This document shows positions 24,863-32,464 of a stretch of 39,624 bases of DNA, piece after piece. This stretch comes from Aliiroseovarius salicola (lineage in GTDB: Bacteria > Pseudomonadota > Alphaproteobacteria > Rhodobacterales > Rhodobacteraceae): positions 1 through 39,624 of the forward strand of contig NZ_JAQIIO010000016.1 of the NCBI RefSeq assembly GCF_027891095.1, written 5' to 3'. The translations under genes and the position numbers were made by a program. The notes under the pieces are model-generated. The model was not told the origin of the DNA, ran no database searches, and saw only the letters and a program-made list of their open reading frames with translations. Positions within the stretch are counted from its first letter, which is position 1; every line of letters starts with the position of its first letter.

Positions 24863-26244
24863 CGTGGACGCTCCAGTCGGATCGTTTCCAGATGCTCGGG
24901 AACCCGCGCCTTCCAGCCCAGCTCGTGTTCGATACGAAAGCGCAGCGCATCGGAGGCATCAGGTTCACCATGGGTGATATAGGTCATACGCGGCGGACGA
25001 GTCGCGCCCCCCATCCAGCGCAGCAGTTCATCAGCATCGGCATGTCCCGAGAAGGAACCCATCGTGATTACCTCGGCCTCAATCGAAAAGTCCTTTCCGA
25101 AAATGCGCAGATGATCCGCCCCCGCCACCAGTGCCGCCCCACGGGTGCCGGCGGCCTGGAACCCTGATAACAGGATTGCGTTGCGGCGATCTCCGCCATA
25201 ACTGGCGATGTGATGCAGGATGCGCCCGCCCGTCAGCATTCCACTCGCCGAAACGATGATTTTCGGAAACGCGTTGGCATTCAACTGCTTGGAATCTTCA
25301 ACGCTATGCACTCTCCGGGCGACCTCGAACATTGATTTACAGTCATCCCATGTCACATGGTGCTCTTCGTGGTGGTTATGGTAAATCTCGGTGGCATCCG
25401 TCGCCATTGGGCTGTTGAGATAAACAGGTATATCCGGGATATCGCCGCGTTTTCGAAGCCGGGCAATGTGATACATCAACCCCTGCGCACGCCCCACTGC
25501 GAAGGCCGGAATAAGGATTGTCCCTCCACGCGCAGCGACGCGCCGGATAACCGGCGCCAGTTCTTCCTCGGCATCCACCGCTTCATGCTGTCGGTTTCCG
25601 TAGGTGGATTCACAGATCAGCACATCCGCCCCCGCGAAAGGTTCCGGAGGCCGCATCAGCGGATCGCTGTCCCGGCCCAGATCGCCACTGAAATGTACGA
25701 CAGTACCCCTAACCCGCAGGCGGATCTGAGCTGCGCCCAGCAGATGACCGGCCGGAATGAACTCGGCCGTGATACTCTCACCCAGATCGACGGGCTCGGA
25801 GAACGGGACGGACTGGAAACGCGTTAGCGCAGCCTGCGCGTCCTTTAGCGTGTAGAGCGGCTTTGGTCGCGCATGATCCGAGTATCTCTTGCGCCGCGCG
25901 TATTTCGCCTCTTCCTCTTGCAGGTGCCCACTGTCGGGCAGGATCAACCCGCACAATTCGGTTGTAGACTGCGTACAGATCACACGGCCTGCGAACCCGG
26001 CGCCAATCAGCGCCGGGATATATCCCGAGTGATCGAGATGCGCATGGGTCAAAAGCACCATGTCGATGCTGTTGGGCCGCACCTGAAAGGGCCGACGGTT
26101 GCGCAGGCGCAACTGCTTGTACCCTTGGAACAACCCACAATCGACCAAGATCCGGCAATCGCCAGTGTCCAACAGGTAACGCGATCCGGTCACAGTGCCT
26201 GTGGCGCCCAGAAACCGCAAGGTTGGTGATTTAGGTTTTCCCAT
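24859..26244 (-). CDS. Beta-CASP metallo-beta-lactamase RNase-like protein
   Basis: 461-residue metal-dependent nuclease of the CPSF/Ysh1 class. The metallo-beta-lactamase signature THAHLDHSG (66-74; H67, H69, D71, H72) is intact, with GHLLGAAQI near 165 and HFSGDLGRD near 185. The beta-CASP cap (about 210-380) includes ILIPAFAVGRAQ, KIIVSASGMLTGGRI and the final FSGHADADEL and ITHGE blocks. No KH or RNA-anchor domain is present. An AAGGAG site precedes the ATG. It is coupled to the phosphorylase. Possibly it feeds nucleotides from RNA into the phosphorylase step. Confidence 0.92.
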   Translation of the reverse strand: MGKPKSPTLRFLGATGTVTGSRYLLDTGDCRILVDCGLFQGYKQLRLRNRRPFQVRPNSIDMVLLTHAHLDHSGYIPALIGAGFAGRVICTQSTTELCGLILPDSGHLQEEEAKYARRKRYSDHARPKPLYTLKDAQAALTRFQSVPFSEPVDLGESITAEFIPAGHLLGAAQIRLRVRGTVVHFSGDLGRDSDPLMRPPEPFAGADVLICESTYGNRQHEAVDAEEELAPVIRRVAARGGTILIPAFAVGRAQGLMYHIARLRKRGDIPDIPVYLNSPMATDATEIYHNHHEEHHVTWDDCKSMFEVARRVHSVEDSKQLNANAFPKIIVSASGMLTGGRILHHIASYGGDRRNAILLSGFQAAGTRGAALVAGADHLRIFGKDFSIEAEVITMGSFSGHADADELLRWMGGATRPPRMTYITHGEPDASDALRFRIEHELGWKARVPEHLETIRLERPR

Positions 26245-26277
26245 CGAACTACTCCTTTTCCGGTGCGGCAGGCAGGA

Positions 26278-27336
26278 TCAGGGCAAAGCCACCATCTGAT
26301 GTCCTTCCCCAAGGATCGCGATTTCGCCCGAAGCCGTCATAGAATTCTGATCGACAATCCAAACCTTTGGCTCCGACCGGCTCGACACCATCAATTTACC
26401 AGAATTGGGGATGGTGGTCAGGTGATAGGGTGCGGGTGACAGGTTGGCTTCACGCTGCTTTCCGGTGGCCAGGTCGATCGACACCAACCTGTCTGTGCTC
26501 TTGCCAGCAATGAACAGAACACCCTCACGATCGGACAGGCCGATTCCGTGCAACTCACCGCCAATGTCAAAGGTGTCAGTGACCGTGCCGCTTTTCAGAT
26601 CCACCCGATAGGCCTTGCCTTCATCGCTGCCGGCGATGAAGGCCGCCATGCCGTTGGCACTCAGAACAAGGTGTTCAGGTCCTTCGCCCACGCGGATATT
26701 GCGAGTGAGATAGCCGTTTTCGACATCCACCTCGCTCAGAGTGCCGTTGCCGGTATTGGTCACAAAGACCCGATCACTTTCGGGTGCGAATTCGGCATAG
26801 TTCGGCATCGGTCCGGTCTGCACAAACCCACGGTAGGTCAATGTTTCCAGGTCGATGACGGAAATGCCATCACCGGCTGGATGTGTCGCCACCGCAAATC
26901 GCCCGTCGGGCGAAACCGCCGTGTGATGCACCGCTCCGGGCACCTCGATCCGCTGCACGATTTCGCGCGTCCCGGCATCAAGGATCGTGACGATGCTCAA
27001 CCCCATATCTTCGGGCAGCGCCCCCTTGTCGGGCTTGGCGTGGTGGGCAGCATGATCGTCCTCGGACATGCCTGACGGTTTTGGCGTCGCGACGCCTTCC
27101 TCGCGATCGATCTCGGTAAAGCTGCCGGCGACCAGATATTTTGCACCCGGAGCGCCCGCCAGCCCGTGGATGGCCTCGAGCCCGGACAGTCGGTCGAGGA
27201 TTTCCCCGGTTTCGGACTCAACCATCAAGACAGAATTGGCGCTCCCTTCCGGGATGAACACTGTTCCGGCCAGAGCAACCGAAGGTGCTGCCAATGCAAG
27301 CATGGATACGGTTGTCGCCAGTTTGAGGAAGGTCAT
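26278..27336 (-). CDS. Secreted YVTN-type beta-propeller with His-rich insert
   Basis: 352 residues: a signal peptide (1-23, ending ALA-GT) then seven-bladed propeller-type repeats, for example HTAVSPDGRFAVATH, YAEFAPESDRVFVTNTGNGTL, HLVLSANGMAAFIAGSD. A His-rich insert at about 83-108 (GMSEDDHAAHHAKPDKG) interrupts the first blades. The layout recalls the zinc-binding propeller AztD, but no aztABC genes are here. AAAGGAA precedes the ATG. It lies 33 bases before the nuclease gene. A periplasmic metal-binding or cytochrome-associated scaffold is possible. Confidence 0.85.
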   Translation of the reverse strand: MTFLKLATTVSMLALAAPSVALAGTVFIPEGSANSVLMVESETGEILDRLSGLEAIHGLAGAPGAKYLVAGSFTEIDREEGVATPKPSGMSEDDHAAHHAKPDKGALPEDMGLSIVTILDAGTREIVQRIEVPGAVHHTAVSPDGRFAVATHPAGDGISVIDLETLTYRGFVQTGPMPNYAEFAPESDRVFVTNTGNGTLSEVDVENGYLTRNIRVGEGPEHLVLSANGMAAFIAGSDEGKAYRVDLKSGTVTDTFDIGGELHGIGLSDREGVLFIAGKSTDRLVSIDLATGKQREANLSPAPYHLTTIPNSGKLMVSSRSEPKVWIVDQNSMTASGEIAILGEGHQMVALP

Positions 27337-27467
27337 TTTGGGTTCCTTTCGGTATTGTGGATGTGAATCATAAGGGACGCACCCTGAGTTAAGGGATTGA
27401 ACACGAACATCAAAATCGGCACCTGCACTTGGATTATGTGGGTTATGGTGAGGGCCAACATGGCCAT
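27333..27467 (-). CDS. Possible tiny membrane peptide
   Basis: 44-residue frame starting MAMLALTITHIIQVQVPILM, with one hydrophobic segment and a His-rich end (MIHIHNTERNPK). AGAAAGGA lies immediately before the ATG; the second ATG at 27461 has better spacing. Its stop overlaps the propeller start by four bases (ATGA), the same coupling seen elsewhere in this operon. No family recognised. It may only be leader sequence. Confidence 0.35.
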   Translation of the reverse strand: MAMLALTITHIIQVQVPILMFVFNPLTQGASLMIHIHNTERNPK

Positions 27468-27508
27468 TTCCTTTCTGTCAGCGCATAGAGCACCGGCCCA
27501 TGAAGGGT

Positions 27509-27880
27509 TCAATTTTGGGCTGCTATGGCATTGAAGAGGCCACCGAAGAGAAACGCGATGTACCAGCCGTAGAAAAATGCCCAAGCCAACCCGAGTACGA
27601 AAGACGACCAGCTAAGCCAGGTCACGCCCGGCAACAGAGCAATCCAAGCCTCATACATGGCGTAGCCCGGAAAAATCAGGTCGAAGCCCACGCAGAGAAC
27701 GTAGGTGACCGTTAGAAACAGGCTGAGTGTCCAGCCAAGTGTAATCACCGGGAGCCGGGAGCGCGGGAACAGGGTTTCAGCCCCCGCTTCTGCGTATCCC
27801 ATTACGCAGGGACCGCAGGTCAGGCGCAACACTGCAAACAGCAGGCCTGCAGCAACAACAAAATAGAGGAAGACAAGCAT
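27509..27880 (-). CDS. DUF5676-like membrane protein
   Basis: 123 residues, three to four transmembrane segments. The first helix (MLVFLYFVVAAGLLFAVLRL) ends in a Cys pair, TCGPC, at 21-25. The rest matches the DUF5676 pattern: TLSLFLTVTYVLCVGFDLIFP, then LLPGVTWLSWSSFVLGL and FFYGWYIAFLFGGLFN. That family is common in heavy-metal resistance loci; function unknown. The longer frame starts at 27910, but ATG 27880 has AGGAGA before it. Confidence 0.75.
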   Translation of the reverse strand: MLVFLYFVVAAGLLFAVLRLTCGPCVMGYAEAGAETLFPRSRLPVITLGWTLSLFLTVTYVLCVGFDLIFPGYAMYEAWIALLPGVTWLSWSSFVLGLAWAFFYGWYIAFLFGGLFNAIAAQN

Positions 27881-27973
27881 TTGATTTCTCCTGAACTGGC
27901 ATGGCCGCAAGAAGCGACTTCACCCCGGCACAGCCCACAATTAGCGTTCTGGCCAAGGCAGCGAAGATCAGGA

Positions 27974-28336
27974 TCAGTTGGGTGGATATGGGAGTGGCGG
28001 TCCGAGAATACCGGGAAGATAGGTTGCGATTTCTGGCAAAACACCTGACGCTGACAAAACTGCCAGTTGCTCGGCGGGGCCAGAAAGAGTCAACGCGTGG
28101 CAACTCGGATGAATCGTGCAGTCAAACATGATATCCGCTTCCACACGTTCTGCATCCCCCGGCCCTTCTTGAGTTGCCCCTATTTGGGCATTTGCAAAAC
28201 CGAGACCGTGACCGGCATGCGCGGAGATCGAAGACACGGTAAGCAACGCTACAAGTGCAACGACAAAAACAGTACGCGACCGCCAAACAACTTGAGCAAC
28301 GTTTATCAGTGCATATGCCCAAACCTTGAATCTCAC
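27974..28336 (-). CDS. Small secreted CX5C protein, function unknown
   Basis: 120 residues starting at GTG, chosen because AAAGGAG stands 6 bases before it; a longer TTG frame runs to 28399 and would overlap the FNR-like dyad. A signal peptide or anchor spans about 20-42 (ISAHAGHG). The motif CTIHPSCH (73-80; C73, C79, HP inside) is followed by a Pro-rich end (GPPLPYPP). The same CX5C-HP-proline layout occurs in the protein at 386-778. It is the first gene of the leftward run that includes the nuclease, phosphorylase and Rieske genes. Not recognised as a named family. Confidence 0.6.
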   Translation of the reverse strand: MRFKVWAYALINVAQVVWRSRTVFVVALVALLTVSSISAHAGHGLGFANAQIGATQEGPGDAERVEADIMFDCTIHPSCHALTLSGPAEQLAVLSASGVLPEIATYLPGILGPPLPYPPN

Positions 28337-28385
28337 CGATTTCTCCTTTGAGAACATAAATACATCATAGTCTAAGCTTTGTGCG

Positions 28386-28399
28386 TTGATCTCGCTCAA
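28386..28399 (-). promoter_or_regulatory. FNR/Dnr-like dyad upstream of the redox operon
   Basis: TTGATCTCGCTCAA matches the CRP/FNR-family dyad TTGAT-N4-ATCAA at nine of ten positions. It lies 49 bases upstream of the GTG start at 28336, a distance suited to control of a promoter for the leftward run. Confidence 0.5.
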
Positions 28400-28991
28400 A
28401 TTCCGGCCCGGCCTTCTTGTCTGATCCGCACCGTTTTCCTGCCTCGCGATTACAAAAGGAACCTATCCTAAAATACCATCAGCCCGACAAAGCTTTCCTG
28501 ATTATCAGAAAGTCCGGTTAAGGGAAATATAATACCACTAATTTCCGTTTGCTGCGCTTTTCACCACGACATATTGAACTGTTGAATTCGTCGGCCTGAA
28601 ATAGTCATCACTTATTCTGTCAGTGGTTTTTGCCAATCGGATTAAACAGCCTGTCAACATATGCTACTTCGCAACCGAAACGCTGTCTTAATTTTATGAA
28701 TAGTTTACTTTTCATCGAAGAATGCCTTGATCCCTCGCTGGATAGCTTTAGCTATTCGCCTGGATCGAATAATTTACTGATCATCGAGTAACAAATCAAC
28801 GATACCTATGTGCGGCAAAGGAATAGCACTGTACCATCACACCGCCTTCAGAGGTCAGCATACTGGTGAAACCAATTGCGCGGCACTCGATCAAACTTGC
28901 TCCCCGTTATAGTGCAGATCAATTTATTCAAATATAAACAACAACATCAACGCTAATCTCAACTCAGTCAAATTTTAAAACTCCAAGAAGG

Positions 28992-29015
28992 CATGGGGTG
29001 CGAATTTCCCCCATG
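28992..29015 (-). terminator. Stem-loop after the winged-helix gene
   Basis: CATGGGG (28992-28998) pairs with CCCCATG (29009-29015) around a ten-base loop, 50 bases beyond the stop at 29066. No immediate T-run, so function is uncertain. Confidence 0.3.
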
Positions 29016-29065
29016 GGATAGGCCCCGAGGAAGGACCCAATCTCCTGCATTTCACCCTATTCGCT

Positions 29066-29776
29066 CTAACACGCGGTTTCGCGGTATGTTGTAAGCAACT
29101 CCTCAAGCGCTTGACTGAAGGTCTTGCAACCAGAAACCAGATCCGCATGGACCTGCTCCAACGCGCCGTTGGGAAGCATCAGCAGTCCAGAGTATCCAAA
29201 CCCTTCCTTCTCGAATACTTTCACCACCCTTCGCTCAAATTCCCCCAACCCCATGTCGGATACGGTCGCCTTGCTCGCGGATAAGTTAGAACCAGTATTC
29301 AAACCAATCCAATTCTCGGCATTTTCCTTTTTCTTTATTGTTTCTTTTATTGTTTCGGGTGCAGCCTGCTTCATGCTCGAGCGGCAAGGCGTTGCAGGTT
29401 TAAAGGCAGGGGTTTGCAGCCCATTATTCAAGTTTGTGCCCTTCTTCCTCCTGTTGGCCAACTGCTTCATCTGCTCCAACTCCTCCGGGGAAAATATCAG
29501 GAACTGGTTTCGCGCACGTCTGGATGACCGGTAGCGTTTAAGCGCTCCCCGTTTTTCCAACTCTTTGAACGCGCCTCGCACACCCCGCTCTGACAGACCG
29601 ATCTCTTCCAAGAGACCAATAGCAGACGGATCACAGCGGCCTGTCTTTGGGTTTTGGCGATCCAACAGGCGCATCAACACCAAAAACCCAGATCGAGTTA
29701 ACTGAGGCTGTTGTCGAACCCAATATTGGGCTACTTGCCATTTATTAAGAAGGTCCAAAGGCTTACGCTTGGTCAT
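29066..29776 (-). CDS. Winged-helix protein, replication-initiator-like
   Basis: About 236 residues from ATG 29776; the frame extends to 29836 but the extra N-terminus looks unlike a DNA-binding protein. Residues about 10-85 form a helix-turn-helix/winged-helix region (LTRSGFLVLMRLLDRQNP, then GLLEEIGLSERGVRGAFKELEKRGAL). This resembles plasmid or phage Rep and helix-turn-helix-36-type proteins. A Lys-rich linker follows (KETIKKKENAENW), then a C-terminal domain with no recognised family. It is the last gene of the integrase set. Role in element replication or control is inference. Confidence 0.6.
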   Translation of the reverse strand: MTKRKPLDLLNKWQVAQYWVRQQPQLTRSGFLVLMRLLDRQNPKTGRCDPSAIGLLEEIGLSERGVRGAFKELEKRGALKRYRSSRRARNQFLIFSPEELEQMKQLANRRKKGTNLNNGLQTPAFKPATPCRSSMKQAAPETIKETIKKKENAENWIGLNTGSNLSASKATVSDMGLGEFERRVVKVFEKEGFGYSGLLMLPNGALEQVHADLVSGCKTFSQALEELLTTYRETAC

Positions 29777-29845
29777 TAACATACCCCATGAACTCGGGAA
29801 AAAGCCCAAAAGTTTCAGAGAAACCAACACATTCAACAGTCGTTT

Positions 29846-30052
29846 TCATGAACGTGCCCCCTTAGCCCTTGGCTGGATTTGCTCTTTGGCGAGGAGCCAG
29901 GCCTCAATTGCGGCAGGTCGGTAGTACACTTTGCGACCTACCTTGATGAACGGTGGTCCAATGCGTTGGGCTCGCTCTCGTTGAACGGAACGTACGGAAA
30001 CCCCTCGCTGCTCCGCGTAGTCAGTTTCAGAAATCAGGTCTCGAAATGTCAT
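29846..30052 (-). CDS. AlpA/Xis-like helix-turn-helix protein
   Basis: 68 residues with a MerR/AlpA-type helix-turn-helix (DYAEQRGVSVRSVQRERAQ) followed by the wing segment GPPFIKVGRKVYYRPAAIEAWL, typical of excisionases and AlpA regulators. I chose ATG 30052 because GAGG lies 6 bases before it; the frame opens at 30064. Position in the integrase set supports a directionality factor or regulator of excision. Confidence 0.82.
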   Translation of the reverse strand: MTFRDLISETDYAEQRGVSVRSVQRERAQRIGPPFIKVGRKVYYRPAAIEAWLLAKEQIQPRAKGARS

Positions 30053-30105
30053 GAATAGCCTCATCTGGTTAATTGATGAGGTTTATGTCGCTCACTGTCG
30101 TAGGA

Positions 30106-30798
30106 TCATTCGCTCCTGGATGATCCAACTTTCTTCGGGTTCGTGAGCGCGCGCTTGATGGTGATGGCACTTACCCCGTATTTCTCGCTGGTCAATCTTT
30201 GCATGTCCGCCCAGGAGAGGGAGGGGTTTTTCTTGTGCAGCGCGTCGACATACTGTTGCGCTTCTTTTCCATGTGTTTTCTCAAAGCTGGTGTCGGTGCG
30301 CATGTCATTGCCCTGTTTTCCACCCATGACCTGCTTTCGACCGGCGAGCGCCATGATTTCCGGGCGTTTTCCGGTCTTTTCTTCAACGCCCTGCCGCCAA
30401 TAAAAGCGTTCCTGCAATTGACCGAGCATCACAGCACGCTCAATCAAATACTCCAAATCGGTCGAACCCTCTTCGATGGATATATCTTCTCGAAGGTTTT
30501 GCACATGAAAGTACTCTAGCAACCATTTGGCCGCGATATGCTCCATTGCGTCCTCATCATGAGAATTAGAAGCGATTAAAAGCTCTTTTGGATCAAGCGG
30601 ATCTCCTATTCCAGATGAACTTAGCAAAGCTCGAAAACATTCTGCGACAAGCTCTCGCTGCTCATCAAAAGTCCGCCATTTAGCTGCCCAGTGCTCTATC
30701 AGGGCCTCCACTTCCTTTTTGGCATCTTCGCGTTCAAAGTCATATTGAAGCCGTGTCCGCTCCATCATTCCTACGCCGACCTTGATATTCTTAGGCAT
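30106..30798 (-). CDS. Hypothetical protein of the integrative element
   Basis: 230 residues, charged and largely helical, no signal peptide. Not recognised. The C-terminus (LSWADMQRLTSEKYGVSAITIKR, in two parts) resembles a helix-turn-helix, and the middle has a Lys/Gly-rich hinge (GGKQGNDMRTD). It overlaps the integrase stop by eight bases, so it is coupled to the integrase. A DNA-binding accessory role is inference. Confidence 0.6.
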   Translation of the reverse strand: MPKNIKVGVGMMERTRLQYDFEREDAKKEVEALIEHWAAKWRTFDEQRELVAECFRALLSSSGIGDPLDPKELLIASNSHDEDAMEHIAAKWLLEYFHVQNLREDISIEEGSTDLEYLIERAVMLGQLQERFYWRQGVEEKTGKRPEIMALAGRKQVMGGKQGNDMRTDTSFEKTHGKEAQQYVDALHKKNPSLSWADMQRLTSEKYGVSAITIKRALTNPKKVGSSRSE

Positions 30799-32098
30799 TT
30801 GAACGCGTCCCCATCACCGAGACCACATTGGGTCCAGCCAGGTCGCTCCCCTGCCCTGTAATGATGTGCTCCAACTGCTCCGCCCAAGTGATTAAAGCCT
30901 CTCGGCGCTCTGCATCGAAGCCGTGTTGATCATAGACAGCCACAATACCTGTCTTTGTATGACCGATCGTCAATTCTGCCACGTCGGGCCGCACACGACA
31001 GGCGGACAAGCCTGTCCTCATGGTCCGCCGCAGATCATGTGGCGTCCACCTGCCCCACGGTTTCACGTATTTTGTACCCAGAACCTCATGGTGACGATCT
31101 ACTGCGCGGCAAAGGGCGGCATTGGAGATTGGAGATCCAACACGTGTTTCAAATAAATAGCCTCCCCAATCGGCCTTCCTTCGTTGATGCAGCCGCTCCA
31201 GCTCTGCTTTCGAATTCTCCAGAATCTCCAACGCCAAATCTGTCAAATAAACCGTATGAAACGTTTGTGTTTTGCCTCGGCGTTCAGCAGGGATGGTCCA
31301 GATCCGATCTTTGATTTCACATTTGTGAAGGCCAGCCACCTCTCCAGGTCTCTGCCCGGTCACCAAAACAAACTTCAACGCCAATGCCGTCAAACGGTGG
31401 AGACCACAAGTTTCTACATTTTCCCAAAATTTTCTGATTTCTTCGCCATCCAGCACGCGCGTGCGCGTGACGGGTTTAAGAGGATCACGCTTACCTTTGA
31501 CCTTGATTGAAGACGGCTTGAGACCCGCAACGGGATTGGCAGGCAGATACTCCCGGTCTGTTGCGTAATCAAACATGCGTCGCGCGTAGAGCAACACCTG
31601 CGCTGCCGCACGAGGCGTTCCCTCAGCTTTTTCCTCTACAACTTCAATCACATCCCTTCGCCGCACATCACTCACTTTCAAACGACCAATCATAGGCAAC
31701 AAATCGTTCTGAATGTATCCGCGAATTGCAGCCTCGCTTTTCAAACCAGTTGCGTGTTTCTCAAGCCATTCCCTTGCTAGATCGGACACCAGAGGTTCAG
31801 ATCTTCGGCGTCGATCAGCTTCCAGAGGGTCCAGTCCAGAACTGATCTGCTGGACAAGATCTCGTGCTTCCTGCCGGGCGGCTTCTAAGGACCAGGTTGG
31901 CCAGTCACCAATTGTTTTGCGCCGCTTCCTCCCGTCGAATGTATAACTCAGGATAAATGCCCTGCCCCCGGCACAGGTAATCCGAAGACCAAACCCACGC
32001 GGTGCGTCCCTGTGGTCATCATAAATAAAACGCTGCCCACGTTCTGGAATGTGAGCCTTAGCAATCGATCCACTTCGACCGTCTGTCAATTTTGCCAT
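30791..32098 (-). CDS. int: Tyrosine integrase (P4 type, DUF4102 arm domain)
   Basis: 435-residue site-specific recombinase. The N-terminal arm-binding domain (about 1-95) includes GFGLRITCAGGRAFILSY and the turn RRKTIGDWPTWSLEAAR. A core-binding SAM-like domain lies at about 103-190. The catalytic domain has TGQRPGEV (R250), HDLRRTM (H354, R357), IGHT (H380) and nucleophile Y389 (VAVYDQH). All catalytic residues are present, so it should be active. AGGATAG precedes the ATG. It points left, away from the tRNA-Asn fragment 200 bases behind it. Confidence 0.93.
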   Translation of the reverse strand: MAKLTDGRSGSIAKAHIPERGQRFIYDDHRDAPRGFGLRITCAGGRAFILSYTFDGRKRRKTIGDWPTWSLEAARQEARDLVQQISSGLDPLEADRRRRSEPLVSDLAREWLEKHATGLKSEAAIRGYIQNDLLPMIGRLKVSDVRRRDVIEVVEEKAEGTPRAAAQVLLYARRMFDYATDREYLPANPVAGLKPSSIKVKGKRDPLKPVTRTRVLDGEEIRKFWENVETCGLHRLTALALKFVLVTGQRPGEVAGLHKCEIKDRIWTIPAERRGKTQTFHTVYLTDLALEILENSKAELERLHQRRKADWGGYLFETRVGSPISNAALCRAVDRHHEVLGTKYVKPWGRWTPHDLRRTMRTGLSACRVRPDVAELTIGHTKTGIVAVYDQHGFDAERREALITWAEQLEHIITGQGSDLAGPNVVSVMGTRSNA

Positions 32099-32464
32099 GA
32101 ACTATCCTGCTCGTACCAATGACGTCTAATTTCGATTTGTCACCGGATTTGTCACCAACTGAAACAGTTGTCAGTGTCATCAGATGACGCGAAGTGTCAA
32201 CCGGCAAACAGCATATGTCATTGTAATGCTGACAATATCATGATACTCGCTGCCACGCCCCTACAATTTCATGGGCTTACAAATCCACTCAAAATCGCCT
32301 GTTAATCAATTGGTCGTAGGTTCGATCCCTACCGCCGGAGCCAACTTCCCCATAAGACTTTGATATATAAGGCTTCATGGGGAGTTTGGATTTCACTGCG
32401 GCACCGCAGTGTCCCACCACCGCAGGCAAAGTGATCCATCCGTTTCAACGAACGGAGAGAGATT
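32099..32464. other. Integrase-integrase spacer with att site
   Basis: 366 bases between two diverging recombinase genes. It contains the tRNA-Asn 3' fragment; no gene is supported. Confidence 0.6.
32299..32343 (+). repeat. tRNA-Asn 3' fragment, attachment-site core
   Basis: 45 bases reading from anticodon loop CTGTTAA (anticodon GTT) through TCAAT, the variable loop, T arm GTAGG-TTCGATC-CCTAC, acceptor CGCCGGA, discriminator G and CCA. The five bases before it do not pair as the anticodon stem (ATTGA expected), and no D arm is present, so the tRNA is not intact. It is the duplicated 3' end left by integration. The complete gene should lie at the other end of the element. Confidence 0.85.

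Larger units (their letters stand above)
28337..29065. other. AT-rich intergenic stretch at edge of mobile segment
   Basis: 729 bases without a supportable gene, visibly richer in A+T than the flanking genes. It holds the FNR-like dyad near its left end and a stem-loop near its right end. It probably marks the transition between the redox operon and the integrative-element core. Confidence 0.5.
28400..32343. mobile_element. Right end of an integrative element at tRNA-Asn
   Basis: Integrase, Xis-like and winged-helix genes in one leftward set beside a tRNA-Asn 3' fragment. This is the usual end of an integrative element or genomic island. The left boundary is not visible; the copper and redox genes to the left may be its cargo. 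No second att copy was found in the window by eye. Confidence 0.55.

Noticed and set aside
32299-32343. Intact tRNA-Asn gene
   Set aside because: The acceptor 5' strand, D arm and 5' half of the anticodon stem are missing; only the 3' end is present.
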